A stretch of DNA of 64,000 bases, taken from positions 315,001-379,000 of the forward strand of contig JAEVHH010000005.1 in assembly GCA_017607445.1 (NCBI GenBank). The letters are read 5' to 3'. The number at the start of each line of letters is the position of its first letter. The stretch's first letter is position 1. Positions 35,001 through 46,628 of this stretch are shown here, piece by piece. Origin of the DNA: Histoplasma ohiense (taxonomy: Eukaryota > Ascomycota > Eurotiomycetes > Onygenales > Ajellomycetaceae). The position numbers and the translations under genes are program-made. The notes beneath the pieces were generated by a model. That model did no database searches, was not told the DNA's origin, and saw only the letters and a list, made by a program, of their open reading frames with translations.

Positions 35001-35563
35001 CTCTGCTGGACTAACAATCGGAAGCTGTTGCTATTGGTACCAACCTCGTGTTTGTTTCCACTTCTCTCCACTGCGTTGGCAGGCTTCCCAAGCATTTGTC
35101 GACATGAACTGAGGCTCAGGAATACGGGACGTTGGCGTTATTTTTCCCCCTCTGTTTTCCCTCCTCTTTGGGGGAAGATGGCTTTTCAAAATCCGTTATC
35201 GCTTGAAAGGCGGAGTTTTGCTGTCTTCTGAAACTCCTCGCTCTTACCTCTTCATCCCTCTCTCATTTGTTTTTCTTCTCTCGCTTTCTTCTGCCTGTGC
35301 CACCGTGAGGATTTACTGCTACATTTCTTTCTCGCTATTGAATGTTTATTGATTAATTTTACCAATTAGTCAATGACAAGCGCGTCTGGCTTTCTGCTTT
35401 AGCCTAGCCGTCTTCTTTCGTTGACTTTTAACGGTGCATCTTGGATCAACTTAAAACTTCTCCCTCTAGCAATTTCGGTCTATCAACGCCGTATATCAAC
35501 CCGACACTGCATTGTGTGTCACAAATCGTGTTCTACAACGCACACTGGATCCGGTCTGCTGTA

Positions 35564-36950
35564 ATGGTTCGCTTGAGCCTTGTGTCGGCTCTGCTCTCCC
35601 TCGGGGGAGCAGACGCCTTATCGGACAGGCTTCTTCCTCGCGAAACCGTTAAACTGATGGTTGATGCTTTTGGCATGTCTCCTCTGCCAACCACGCCACC
35701 TCTAGTCCCCCGTGGGCTTCCAAAGGAGTTAGCAAAAAGAGCGTCGCGGACAGCGATTGATTTTCCTGCTCCTGGGTACTATTGTGGTTTGGTCAACGGT
35801 GATATTAGTGAGTCCAATTACTTCCTCATCGGAACACAAGTTTTTCAATTTTTGATATGCCCTGCTAACCGATGCGATGCGAATATAACCAGATAACCTC
35901 TTGACTTGCGCATATGCTGGGGCAAATTGCGTACAGTATGGCACGGCTGTTGGCTGTTGCGCTAGTTCGAACCTCCAACAATGTACCGATATCGCGACAG
36001 AGTGTCTGAATTGGGAAGATGAATGCGATTCCTCCTGTTCTAACAACCCTAGGGTCACTCGGTGTGCGGAGACAACTCGACCTTATTGCGGAACATATTT
36101 CTTTGGCGATGGTAAGCGCCTCTTTGGCTGCAGAGCATCGTTAGGTGTCACCTCGCAGGTTATCCCAATGTCAGAATACTTTTCGTCACGCTATGGACCA
36201 AACTATCAGACCATGTTATCTGGCTTAACATCTGATGCCTCACTGTCTATCTCTATTGGCACTGCAACCGAATCGCTATCAGGGACATCCTCCAGCTCGA
36301 ATTTGAATCCCACACAAAGCCTTGACTCGGGAGGAGAGAGTGAGAATGACAAAGATGATGATGGCAAACACCACAAAAAGAAAAAACTATCAGGCGGTGC
36401 TATTGCCGGTATTATTGTGGGATCAATTGTTGGTGTTGGTGCTATTGCCGGGTTAATTATTCTATTCTGTGTTCGGAAGAAGAAAGGCAATGCTGCTCCT
36501 CAGGGGCCCCCACCGACCGCTCCATTGATGCATGAACAGCAGGTGCCTCACTACGGCGGACCACCGCCAGTGGTCGGAGCAGGATACTATCAACCAGAGC
36601 AAAAACCCGCAGGCGTTGGAGAAGCACCACCTTACAGCCCAGGCTACCCTCCTCATATGCACCATCCTGTTCCCCCGCCAGTTCCTGCGGAGATAGGAGG
36701 CTCACCGGTTCATAACCCGCTCCAGGCGCAATCGCAGCCACTCCTAGGTCAATCAGCCGAATATTACAATCAAAATCGCGGAAGTTTTATTCAGCCTGTA
36801 AGCCCGCATGCGGGCTCTATCAATAGCCCTCCTCCACCTGGCACTTCTCCTCCACCACAGGCGGTAAGCCCGCACCAGCTGAGTGCGACGCACGCTGGAC
36901 CCGTGCCCGAGAATATATACGAAATGCCTGGTGCTGCTGGTGCACGATAG
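35564..36950 (+). CDS. Cys-rich single-pass cell-surface protein (sensor-like)
   Basis: Two exons (35564-35807, 35893-36950) encode 433 residues. A signal peptide (MVRLSLVSALLSLGGADAL) leads a Cys-rich outer domain with NLLTCAYAGANC, GCCASSNLQQC and ETTRPYCGTYFFGDGKRLFGC. A Ser/Thr-rich stalk follows, then acidic and Lys-rich stretches, then one membrane span (AIAGIIVGSIVGVGAIAGLI), a basic stop-transfer RKKK and a long Pro/Gln/Tyr-rich cytosolic tail with PPPY/PPY-like motifs. This layout is that of fungal WSC/Mid2-like wall-stress sensors. The Cys spacing is not the classic WSC domain, so I call it only sensor-like. It is preceded by a 5-kb gene-free stretch, which may serve its regulation. 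Confidence 0.85.
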
Positions 36951-38775
36951 TATTTTCAACTCTCATGCCGATATCTTTTTGTTCTTGTTTTGGAATCCAC
37001 CTTTCAATTCTGGGAAATTATTATTAACGAACAAACTTCCACACTCCAGAGCCTATTTCCTCTATTTCCCCCTTCCATATACCTCACTCCGAAGAATTCC
37101 CTGCAGATTTAAGATCTCCGATATATCTTATTTGTCGATCTATTATTTATATGGCTGGTTCAGCGTTCCATCTGTTTGTTACTCTTTGATGCATATTTCT
37201 CTTTCTTATATTACTCCTTTAACCATACCCCTTGTCGTATAACTTTTATCTTTTCCTCTTTATTATCATATATTTTTTACAATGTTTCATTGCGGAGAGT
37301 AATCCATACGTCCTCTCTTGTTTTCCGTTTCTCCTTCTGCTCAGCCACAGTATATATATCATATTGCAGACTCCAACATATAATCCTTCCGAACAACCTA
37401 TTTGCTCTAAATCATCGCGATGCATCGCTATTTATGAATGCCTTGGAAACGCGCCGATTCAACCCGTTGTTCCATAGCGAAAATATAACCGACTAACAAA
37501 TAATATATGAATGTATGAGCCACTATTCTCTAGATTCTGAAGCTGGCACCTACATGCCGTCCGCCTCGCGCTCCCGTTGCGACCAATATAAAACAACCAG
37601 TTGGCCGTGTGGGAGCTGCTCTATCGGGGAGGTTTTTGCGAATGATCACGATACTTCGATATTATTCCTCCAGGCAATCGGACGCCTGCTCGCCAACTTG
37701 TCATCACTATTCATATGTAATTATGTATCATTTCTCACCGTTTATAATGCATATACATTACACTTAGATTCCGATGAACACACACGCACACAATATAAAT
37801 ATATATATATATATATGTATATATGTATATGTATATATTTATCTTTTCCTCTAAGTTGCCTGGTTTCTCGCGTGAGGATGGTTCAACATTGTGGTATTCA
37901 TATGGAAGAAATGAGTAATTTGACGGAAGCTGTCCCAAGTTGAAGTACAGAAGAAAAATTGACCTGGTATATTCCAAGTATCTTGCTGCAAACGCCAGTC
38001 ATCCATCACCAGCATCATGGTGACAAGGCATGGGATGAATGATTTGGATGCCATTTCGATGTTAATATCGAAGGGTGCGTGCCGCCTGTAAAAATGATGT
38101 ATATAATAATAATAATTATGATAAACCTAATACAACCCATTGACCAAAATGTTACGGTACGCTGCCCTAGCTATTGCGAATATGGGATTAGCTAGCTAGC
38201 TTATCCCAAATAATAGTAGACCATCCCACATACATCCATGGATGCAATCATGACAAACTAGCTTCTGTTTACCCTCGCTGTCTTTGTACTTTCTATTGCT
38301 TTTATTGTTCAGAAATTGCCACATCTCTACCGGATGGCCACGGAAGGATGAAATAGAAAGAAGGATACAGTAAATGATCAAAATTTAAAAACAATAGATA
38401 GAGATAGAAAAGAATTGTGTCATGATTCTATGAAATAGAAAAGACACAACAAAAAATGGCAATATTGCTACATACATAGTGAAATTAAGTGGCTATAATG
38501 AGCAAAATATGGAACCAGAAGGATGAAAAGTAAAAGGACGAGAAGATAGGGAGTGAGGAGGATAGAAGAGAAAGTTAATGACATCTTAAATACTGCAAAA
38601 GAACGCCAGGGCTGACTGACTGAAATATTCAAATATGGATTCCACCAGGGAGTGGGAGTGGGAGTAATAGAAAACGAATTGAATCTTGGGTCCCAAGAAA
38701 AGGAAAGAGAATGCGGCAGTGGAGGGGAGAAATGGGGCGTTAATACCCGCTTTATGAAGAGAAGGGAAGCGAAAT
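36951..38775. other. intergenic between convergent genes
   Basis: 1.8 kb of AT-rich DNA between the surface-protein gene and EXO70, which end tail to tail. Holds a TA/TG microsatellite at 37797-37838. No supported gene. Confidence 0.6.
37797..37838. repeat. TA-rich microsatellite
   Basis: A run of TA units interrupted by TATG units, next to a short CA repeat. Confidence 0.85.
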
Positions 38776-40792
38776 TTATGCCAATGCCGCAAGCTGTGCT
38801 GACAAAGTTGCTTTATCGTACTTGACATACTTGCCCTTACCCTTATCGATTTCATGATACCGATCCCAAAAACGCGCGTACAAAGGCTCAATAACAGCCT
38901 GTACCTCCCTTGCCAACATGTTACGCACTTCTTTCTCCATCGTCAATGATCTATGACGAATAATCAACTCGTCGAACGACGAATTGAAAGCTTTGAATTT
39001 ATCCTTGATGTTATCTTTGTCCTTGGATGAGAGGGTTCTGACAATGGCACCGGAGTCGACCTGACCGCCGGAGGTGGGACGCGCACCAGCCCTGCTGGTA
39101 TACTGGACGTCGAGGAGGTGGGAGGACGGATCACGCCAGGCATCAAGGTAAGTAGAGACGCCCTTTTTGCGCCATATATCTAGGCGGCTGGTGTTTTCCG
39201 GGGTGGAAAGGTAGCGGGATAGTTCACTGCTGTTGCGGATTGAGCGGTCAACTATGCACATCACGTTTGCAAGAAAGGCGCCGAGGACTGGTTTGGCGCG
39301 GTGGGATATCCTTGCGCGGGCTTCTAGGGCGGATAGTAAGGCTTCGATCACGTCTAGGATAAAATGGGAGAGGATTGCGGAGCTATCGGGGCTGACGTCT
39401 AGCGGGGCGGTGTTGGGTTTGCTCGATGTTTTCCAATTTCCATCTCCAAGCGATGTTAGGATGGAGGCAAGTGGCTTTGAGTATGCCGTTAGGGATGATA
39501 ACGAATTCATGACATCAGATACGAGAGGGACGGCGGCACCATCGGGGGGCAAAACTGTGACAGCTGCAGCTTTGCGTCGTGTTTCCTCCAGTAGTTCAGA
39601 CAATGCTAACTTGGCGGTCTCTCGGATCGGCCTCAAGGCTTCGAAGAATAGGGTTTTCAACTGCCTCGTAGCTGCATCAAGTCTATATGATAATCCGGTG
39701 ACTATCTCGATTATCTCAAAGGCAAGAAAGCAGTCCGTCATCAAGTTAGCCTTGATATACATGTTAAGCTCCCGTTGAGTTTTCGAGAACTCCGCTATCG
39801 CTGGTCGACAGGTCGCTTGGAGCGCCTTCGCTTGCTCCTCCGCAGGAAATATCTGGGAAATATTTTCATGTTCTGCCAGGAGCATACCCTCGATACCACT
39901 AGCATACATTCCTACACCATTGGTCCCTTGTTTATATGGACCGTCGCTTGGCTTTCGCTTGGCTGTATTGATAGATGCGGTGGCGAGGTTTTGCAAGCTG
40001 TTGGTGATATAAGGGGAGCGAATATCGGCGTATATTCTGATAGCCGGATTTTCTGCTTGCCCAACTTGTGGACCATGACTTGCGGCTGAGCTGATCGCAG
40101 CGCAGATAGGTGAGAGCTCCAAAACTGTCTCACTCGGGATAGTTGGGAACGGTAGCTCTATAGATATTTTGAGTGCCATTCGGAGTAAACCGGGGTCATT
40201 GGAGGTGCTTACGTTTTGTGATATAGTGCAGTGGTTCTATGGTCTTGATATTATCTCGTAGAGTTCCTTTGAACATCTCCTGAAGTTTGCTGCTTCCTGT
40301 GCTAAGCAAAATGGTAAATTCAGACACAGCTTTCTGATTCGAACGAAGGTTTGTAGCATTTAGATCTGACAATGCGCGATCCAGTCGTTTCAGAGCACTC
40401 AAATACTGGGCCAATCCGGCACTTCTGGGCCTAGAGAATATGTCAATTACCGCGGCCAGGAATTGGGAGAGGCTGAGAATGAGGATTGAAGTTAAGTTGA
40501 ATGCTTACCCTGCCCGGATTATAGCCTCCTCCTTTCCCTTGACATCTAAAGGCTGTCGAAGTCGATCAATCGCCTCGTTGACTTTATCTACGTTGGCATT
40601 TGTGACTTGCAGCGATTGTGTGTTGCTGTAAATTGGCCCAATGGCATCTTTCACTACCTTTCCACTTGTTTCTAGACGAGCCATGGAACCTTGGATCTTC
40701 TTTGTTAGGTTGTTAAGCTTTTCAAGATTTGCGTAAAGCACCTCCACCTCTGCACTCTCTTCCGCATGGGCTGTGTTCCGCATCCCGACCAT
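38776..40792 (-). CDS. EXO70: exocyst complex subunit Exo70
   Basis: Subunit of the exocyst, which tethers secretory vesicles to the plasma membrane at growth sites. Exo70 binds PI(4,5)P2 and Rho GTPases. Exons: 40792-40509, 40430-40213 and 40157-38776, giving 627 residues, a normal length. The N-terminus reads MVGMRNTAHAEESAEVEVLY, then IGPIYSNTQSLQVTNANVDK. The third exon joins as HYITKQLPFPTIPSE, which needs the acceptor at 40158, an AG two bases before another AG. The C-terminal domain has FNSSFDELIIRHRSLTM, then AREVQAVIEPLYARFWDRYHEIDKGKGKYVKYDKATL, the basic lipid-binding end of Exo70. The family resemblance is strong throughout. It is divergent from the phospholipase gene. Confidence 0.94.
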
Positions 40793-41201
40793 GACTCCGA
40801 TGCATAATCTGCTCTCTTCCAATCCAGGTTGAATGTGCCTTGCTTGGGGATATCTGTGTTTTCAGCCAGCTGACGTCGTTTCAATGAAAAGTTTCATGAA
40901 TCAATCGTGCGCATAGTGGCAATACGGGATGGGCTATGTAGGGCAGAGCGAAGCCGTAGCCAATCGTCCACAGTATCTGGTTACTATCTATATCCAGTAT
41001 AATCCGTTGCTGCTGGATGGTTAGAACTTCGGTCAGTGAAGCTAGTCCATAAATGGAGAATTCGGAGGAAATATGTTCCGAGCCCAGGATGGTACGTCAT
41101 GAAATTGTCGAATACATCTGATATTCCGCTACCTACTAGTAGCTAGAGTCAAAGTCGATGAAATACACAAGATATTGGAAGCCAGTGATGTTCTTGCTTC
41201 A
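40793..41201. promoter_or_regulatory. shared divergent promoter region, EXO70/PLA2
   Basis: About 410 bp separate the two divergent start codons, so both promoters must lie here. I see no clear TATA box or named operator. Confidence 0.5.
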
Positions 41202-43766
41202 ATGGGCACTGCTAGAGCTCTGTATTCAAAATGGAGACCGCCTTTAACCTGGACTGTACTTTTGGTCGCCGGTGCTTCATATTATCGCTCAACAAAGACA
41301 CACCCAGTTAGAAACGACTCGGCTGGGAATTGTGGCGCATGGGAGAAGGGGGGAGATGGTGTTAAGGGCATTCCTCCTTCTTTAAATCAGCCGGGGAACA
41401 GCTTAAAGACATTAAAGACCCCGCCTGATGCGCTTACCCAAACACAATTGCCGCCAGTTGGAAGCAATCCCCCTTCCAGGGTGCCCGGGAAGCTGTCAAT
41501 TGAACTGCCAACGTCCCAATCCGCGTGGGATACATTCATCTCGAATATTGGAGTTGTTAAAGATTTTCTTGGTTCTCCTACTTGGCCAGAGCTAATCAAG
41601 CAATATGTCGTGCCAGGATGGGCGGCTTTACTTCCTGCGACGATCCAAACACTCCAGCGAGAATTAACGATGGCCAAGGGGTCTTTGGCCGACGAGATCT
41701 GGTCAGAATCCCATGATGCTGAGTTGAATCCCGAGATAACTCGGGAAGCCCGGGTTAGGATTGGTGAAGGTCTCTGTCGCGAAGAGCGGTATTTCCGATG
41801 GAGGCGAAGACAAGCCATGATCAAATCTCTAGCAGCTTATATTGGTTTACAGGAAAACGATATACATCCCGATGATATACCCGTAATCGCAATTTGCAGT
41901 TCAGGGGGTGGCCTACGCGCTCTCGTCGCAGGCGCAGGCTCTTATCTTGCTGCAAAAGAGGCAGGGCTTTGGGATTGCACCATGTATACCGCAGGTGTTA
42001 GTGGGAGTTGTTGGTTGCAAGCGATCTACAATTCCTCACTCGGGGAGCAGGATTTTGGGAAGGTTGTTCAGCACTTAAAAAATAGGCTGGGAATTCACAT
42101 TGCATTCCCGCCTGAAGTACTTAAACAGCTTACAACAACCCCAACCAATAAATACCTGTTGAGGGGTTTAGTGGAGAAGTTGAAAGCTTGTCCAGAGTCA
42201 GAGTTTGGATTGGTAGATATCTACGGCCTGCTCTTGACTTCTAGGCTTTTAATTCCAACGAGACAACCGTTGGATTTACGCGATAGCGACCTAAAACTTT
42301 CGAACCAGAGAGTTTTCACTGAAAATGGTGCCAATCCTCTTCCCATATACACCGCTGTGCGCCACGAAATCCCTCCAGGAGATACAAACGTACCTGGTAC
42401 CTCTACGAAACTCATGTCGGATGAACTAAAGCAGGGGCCAAAACAAGAAACGTGGTTCGAATGGTTCGAATTTACCCCATATGAATTGTTCTGCGAGGAG
42501 TTTACCGCAGGAATACCTATGTGGGCGACAGGAAGGCAATTTTGGGAAGGCCGGGACGTTCCCACTTCGAAAGACTTTGCCGTACCCGAACTACGGATAT
42601 CCGTGTTTATGGGAATTTGGGGGAGCGCATTCTGTGCCACTCTTGCTCATTACTACAAGGAAGTAAGACCAGTTTTGCGAGGCCTCGCGGGATGTGGTGG
42701 AATCGATGCTGTGCTGGATGGTAACCGCGATGAACTGATCCGTGTCCATCCTTTCGATCCGGCATCAATACCAAATTTCACCCTCGGACTGAAGGGACGA
42801 CTTCCAAAGACGTGCCCAGAGTCAATTTTTACGGACAAAGAACTCCGCCTTATGGATGCTGGAATGAGTAACAACCTACCTATATATCCCCTACTCCGCC
42901 CCGGCCGCGATGTTGATATGATTGTCGTTTTTGATGCGTCAGCCGACATCAAGGAAGAAAATTGGCTATCGGTTGTGGAAGGATACGCACGGCAAAGGGG
43001 TGTCAAAGGGTGGCCAATTGGGTCAGGTTGGCCCAAACTTTCAGCAAATCCTGCAGAAACCGCGAAATCCATCGAGGATGCTGCGATTAGTTCAACGAAG
43101 AAAACAGATCAGAACCTCTCCGCCGCGAAGGAACAAAACTGGGAGCAAAGAAATCAGAGCGAAGGGGCAAATTCGGGGAGCATAGGAGCCATTCCAAGCG
43201 TTATTCAAGATTCTAGAAAATCCAGCCCAGATCTAGAGAAGGCTGATCTTGATTATTGCAATGTTTGGCTTGGGACTACTCAGGAGCAAACATCCACAGA
43301 AGAACCTCCCCCGTCCAAAAGGTTGTTCCATTTGCCTCCGCAAGATGATTCGGACTCAGACTTCAGATTAATGCAACCAGATGCCGGCATAGCGGTTGTG
43401 TACTTCCCACTTGTGAAAAACCCTGCCGCTCCTGCCATAAAACAGTCTCCTCCCCCACAACCACCGTCATCATCACCAACATCCTCATCCGCTCCAGGCA
43501 TCAACTCAAAAAAAGCAAAAATATCTCCAGAGATATCGGAAGCCGTGGAGCCTATTGATCCTGCAGTCAGCGATTTCATGAGCACGTGGAATTTTGTTTA
43601 CAGTCCTGAACAGGTGGATGGCGTTGTTGCGCTTGCCAAAGTTAATTTTGCGGAAGGCGAAGACCGAGTGAAACGCGTCGTGCGGGGCATTTACGAAAGG
43701 AAGAAAAGGGCGAGGTTGCAAAGGATGCAGTCAGGGGAGCTTGACGGCTTGCGTCTGTCGTCTTGA
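41202..43766 (+). CDS. cPLA2-type phospholipase A2
   Basis: A single-exon protein of 854 residues, similar in size and pattern to the cytosolic-type phospholipase A2 of Aspergillus (PlaA). It hydrolyses acyl chains of glycerophospholipids. Catalytic features: the oxyanion-hole stretch ICSSGGGLRALVAGAGSY, the nucleophile elbow TAGVSGSCWLQA (serine of GxSGS), and the Asp of the dyad in RLMDAGMSNNLPIYPLLRPG. Near the start, LTWTVLLVAGASYY is a short hydrophobic segment that could anchor the protein or target it to a membrane or mitochondrion. The C-terminal third has a Ser/Pro-rich linker and a basic tail. The ATG at 41202 is the first in the frame. A short upstream exon cannot be excluded. Confidence 0.92.
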   Translation: MGTARALYSKWRPPLTWTVLLVAGASYYRSTKTHPVRNDSAGNCGAWEKGGDGVKGIPPSLNQPGNSLKTLKTPPDALTQTQLPPVGSNPPSRVPGKLSIELPTSQSAWDTFISNIGVVKDFLGSPTWPELIKQYVVPGWAALLPATIQTLQRELTMAKGSLADEIWSESHDAELNPEITREARVRIGEGLCREERYFRWRRRQAMIKSLAAYIGLQENDIHPDDIPVIAICSSGGGLRALVAGAGSYLAAKEAGLWDCTMYTAGVSGSCWLQAIYNSSLGEQDFGKVVQHLKNRLGIHIAFPPEVLKQLTTTPTNKYLLRGLVEKLKACPESEFGLVDIYGLLLTSRLLIPTRQPLDLRDSDLKLSNQRVFTENGANPLPIYTAVRHEIPPGDTNVPGTSTKLMSDELKQGPKQETWFEWFEFTPYELFCEEFTAGIPMWATGRQFWEGRDVPTSKDFAVPELRISVFMGIWGSAFCATLAHYYKEVRPVLRGLAGCGGIDAVLDGNRDELIRVHPFDPASIPNFTLGLKGRLPKTCPESIFTDKELRLMDAGMSNNLPIYPLLRPGRDVDMIVVFDASADIKEENWLSVVEGYARQRGVKGWPIGSGWPKLSANPAETAKSIEDAAISSTKKTDQNLSAAKEQNWEQRNQSEGANSGSIGAIPSVIQDSRKSSPDLEKADLDYCNVWLGTTQEQTSTEEPPPSKRLFHLPPQDDSDSDFRLMQPDAGIAVVYFPLVKNPAAPAIKQSPPPQPPSSSPTSSSAPGINSKKAKISPEISEAVEPIDPAVSDFMSTWNFVYSPEQVDGVVALAKVNFAEGEDRVKRVVRGIYERKKRARLQRMQSGELDGLRLSS

Positions 43767-44254
43767 CACTCATTCTGCTCGGGCTGTTCTATCCAGGTGG
43801 TTAATGCAACCAGATATTAGGGCAAGTTATTGGCATGGGATATCCATAGGGGCCAACATAGAGAGAAATAATCCAGATTGGAAAATGCGGATTGGAGAGA
43901 TGTATTAAAATTTCTTGGGGTAAATTTTGTTGAATAGTGATTTTTTTTCCATATAAATATACATACATCTATCGCTCGCTAGCATGCCACGCGACCACAC
44001 CTATTTAATCTTGGAAGCAGTGCTGAGCCCGCTAGGTAGTTACAATGAACCTACCTTCCACCTCCATCAAGGGGCAAGTGTTGGGGGGATTGGATTGGGT
44101 AATTCGTACCCTCTATACGGAGTACCACCACGGCGCTGGTGGTGATCGAGCTCTTTTAACTAAACTGAATCATGACTAAGCGAGATCACCAAAAAACTGT
44201 TTTGCTCAGAGACAAAAAAAAGTCTTGAAGCATTCCTCGGCTTCTAACCGAAAC
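43767..44254. other. intergenic with dispersed repeat
   Basis: Holds copy B of the dispersed repeat (43989-44079), a TACGGAGTA word (44116-44124) and a small inverted repeat around 44125. Otherwise nothing. Confidence 0.6.
43989..44079 (+). repeat. dispersed repeat, copy B
   Basis: Second copy of the element described at 1021-1094, same strand, about 43 kb away. It differs by a short insertion after CTATTTAA and a handful of substitutions. It lies about 180-270 bp upstream of the PPR gene's start, so it may be inside that promoter. Confidence 0.75.
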
Positions 44255-46094
44255 ATGCCTGCAAAAGCCATTGTTGCTGACGGTTTATGGCATTGCCTCT
44301 GCCCGTCTTACAAGCAGGCGTCATTGAAGTGGCGAAACTTCCCAGGACGGCTGAAGCGACATGTCAATCCCACTGTCAATGCTGCCCGATTCTTCTCGCG
44401 AACCAGAGTAGCCGCCTTGCTCACCCCAGGATTAAAACCAAACGTCGCAACGGAAGATGACGCGCTTCCTGGGAAGCATGATTCAGATATCCCAGGTGAT
44501 ATGGATCAATATTTTATAGAATCCCCGCCGGGGAAGCATTTCTCTAAGAGAACGCTCTGGGAATACAAGAATCTGGATTGGTCTACTCGAAACCGAGAGG
44601 ATGGCCACATTGAAAGAATGCTACGGAAGACAGTCGAGGGAGCGCCGGATTACAAATATACCATGAAATTGATGAGGGAACTTATCCGGAGACGAGGCTT
44701 TCAGCCGCAAACATGGCATTACACCGTACTGATAACGGCCAATTCGGATGCGTTGCTGGGGTGTCCGAAGCACGTCCGAAGTCTCTTGAAGGAGATGGAC
44801 GAAAATCACATACCAATTGATTCAGCCACTCTCCATGCGGCATTGCAGGTATAGCTTGTTCCTGCCCCAGACACGCCCTCTCGCTACTCGCTTTCAGATC
44901 ATTTATTTGCTTTATACTAATGTGGAAAGCCATGAGTAGGTCCTCGCAGTGCACCCCGATTATATTTTGCGCCAGACGATCATTCACACTCTACGCGATC
45001 GATGGCTGACAATTTCACCTGAAGGATGGCATAATATCGTAACTGGATTCATCCGGGAGGGGCAGTATGAAATGGCGCTGGACCACATATCCCGCATGCA
45101 AGCCCAGAACATCCAAGTTGAGCCATGGCTCTACAGCCTTTTAATATATAATCTTTGCGAAATCAGCGACTTCGACATGATTTTAGAGCTGATGGCTAAG
45201 TGGATAAGTGCCGGAAATGAGCTCTCGCCCAACCTGTGGTTTCACATACTCGTTGCAGCCAGCGAGTCATTCCACGAGAAATGCGTCACTTTTGTATGGA
45301 AGAAGCGCGTTCAGCTCGGCCTTATCAATCCCCCGTACGGCGTCTGCAGCAACATTCTCGTAATGACATCGCGAACAGGTAATACATGGCTTGCCCGTGA
45401 AGTTTTCCGAGTTCTTCAAGAACGCCAGGGCAATTTCTTGCTGGAAGATTACAATTGTTTCGTAGACACCTGTCTCGCCGCAGACGACCTCGAACTTGCT
45501 TTGAGCGTCCTTTGCACTGCCCAAAAGGCAACATTCAAGCTTGACGAAACTGCTACACGGTCGATCCTCACCTACTGTATCGAAAAGAATATTCGGCCGC
45601 GAACTGTCTGGCAAAGACTGGCGGACATGAAAACAAAAGAACGTTACAATGTGCCTTTGGTAGCTGTAAATGCCGTGATCGAAATGGCCGTCCACCACAA
45701 GAGCATGACCGTAGCTCTGGAATTTTACCATGCACTAGTCGATGTTTTCGAACACCGGCCCTCAGCTACGACTTTCAACCATCTCATCCGCGGCTGCCGC
45801 GTCACAGGCGCGTATGAGATGGCAAATTTTTTCGTTCAGGAGATGGTTCTTCTCGACATCTTCCCGGACCGGATGACGTACGAACTCCTGGTACTGCTCT
45901 GTGTTGATGCGGGACGGTTCCGCGAGGCGCATAGGTACTTTGTCGAAATGATGGATAGTGGGTTTTCGTTAACGCCTGGGTCGAAGGTACATGTTCGCAC
46001 GCGATGTTTCGATTCTGATGACCAGTATGCGAAGCTTTTGCGATATGATTCCGAGATACGAAAGCCGATTGCTAGACAGCTTATGGAGCGTTGA
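44255..46094 (+). CDS. pentatricopeptide-repeat (PPR) protein
   Basis: Two exons (44255-44848 and 44940-46094) encode 582 residues. PPR proteins bind organellar RNA through tandem helical pairs of about 35 residues and steer mitochondrial RNA stability or translation. Repeat-like stretches: TWHYTVLITANSDALLGCPK, then WHNIVTGFIREGQYEMALDH, LYSLLIYNLCEISDFDMILE, TFNHLIRGCRVTGAYEMANF and TYELLVLLCVDAGRFREAHR. The N-terminus is rich in Lys, Arg, Ser and Ala and low in acidic residues (up to about residue 60), consistent with mitochondrial import. Frame continuity and the phase-0 intron support the join. The RNA target is unknown. Confidence 0.88.
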
Positions 46095-46628
46095 TAATGT
46101 GTCAATGTGTCACGTAGCCGAGGAATAAATTTTTTACATTGTAGATGTGATTCTATATTTCCCTTACTCAGCTTGTAGTTATACAAACGGTTTTTAATCC
46201 CCAGAGTTATTCCTGTTTAACCTTTGAAAATCGGTCCTTCAAGCTGGTAGCTGTCTGCATGCATAGCTATACAATCATGTGGATGCATCGTTAACTTGCT
46301 CCGAACTTGCCGATGTACTGTACATGTACAGTGCATATAATGAGCGAAATCGCGCGCAGAGATATTGGATTCCAACAAAGCATGACATCATTGCTGGGGC
46401 AGGAACAATACCAGACAATCACCAACCACCAACAACCAACAACCATGGAAACACTCCGCCCCCATTCTCAACTCACCAGATATTCGGCAGCATCTTTAAC
46501 AGCCAGAAGTGCTACTTAAGAATGATGCCTCAACTTATGAACGGTTATTGTATGCTATAACCTGGGAATAAAAAGGGAACGTCCTTTACCAGCTCATCAA
46601 GTGTCTCCTTGAATTGGTTATTTTTGTC
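46095..46628. other. intergenic, 0.5 kb
   Basis: Between the PPR gene and the PTEN-type gene. No element recognised. Confidence 0.5.

Larger units (their letters stand above)
30533..35563. other. 5-kb stretch without a supported gene
   Basis: The longest gene-free stretch of the window. It holds a GGA/GGT repeat (30585-30640), a TTGC repeat (32021-32046) and a TACGGAGTA word (34446). A pyrimidine-rich zone at about 35240-35330 could mark transcription start of the surface-sensor gene at 35564. The longest frame (minus, 32128-32610, 160 codons) is full of Ala/Thr and His-Thr repeats from simple DNA and has no family look. A long regulatory region, a long leader with uORFs or a non-coding RNA are all possible. 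Confidence 0.55.
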
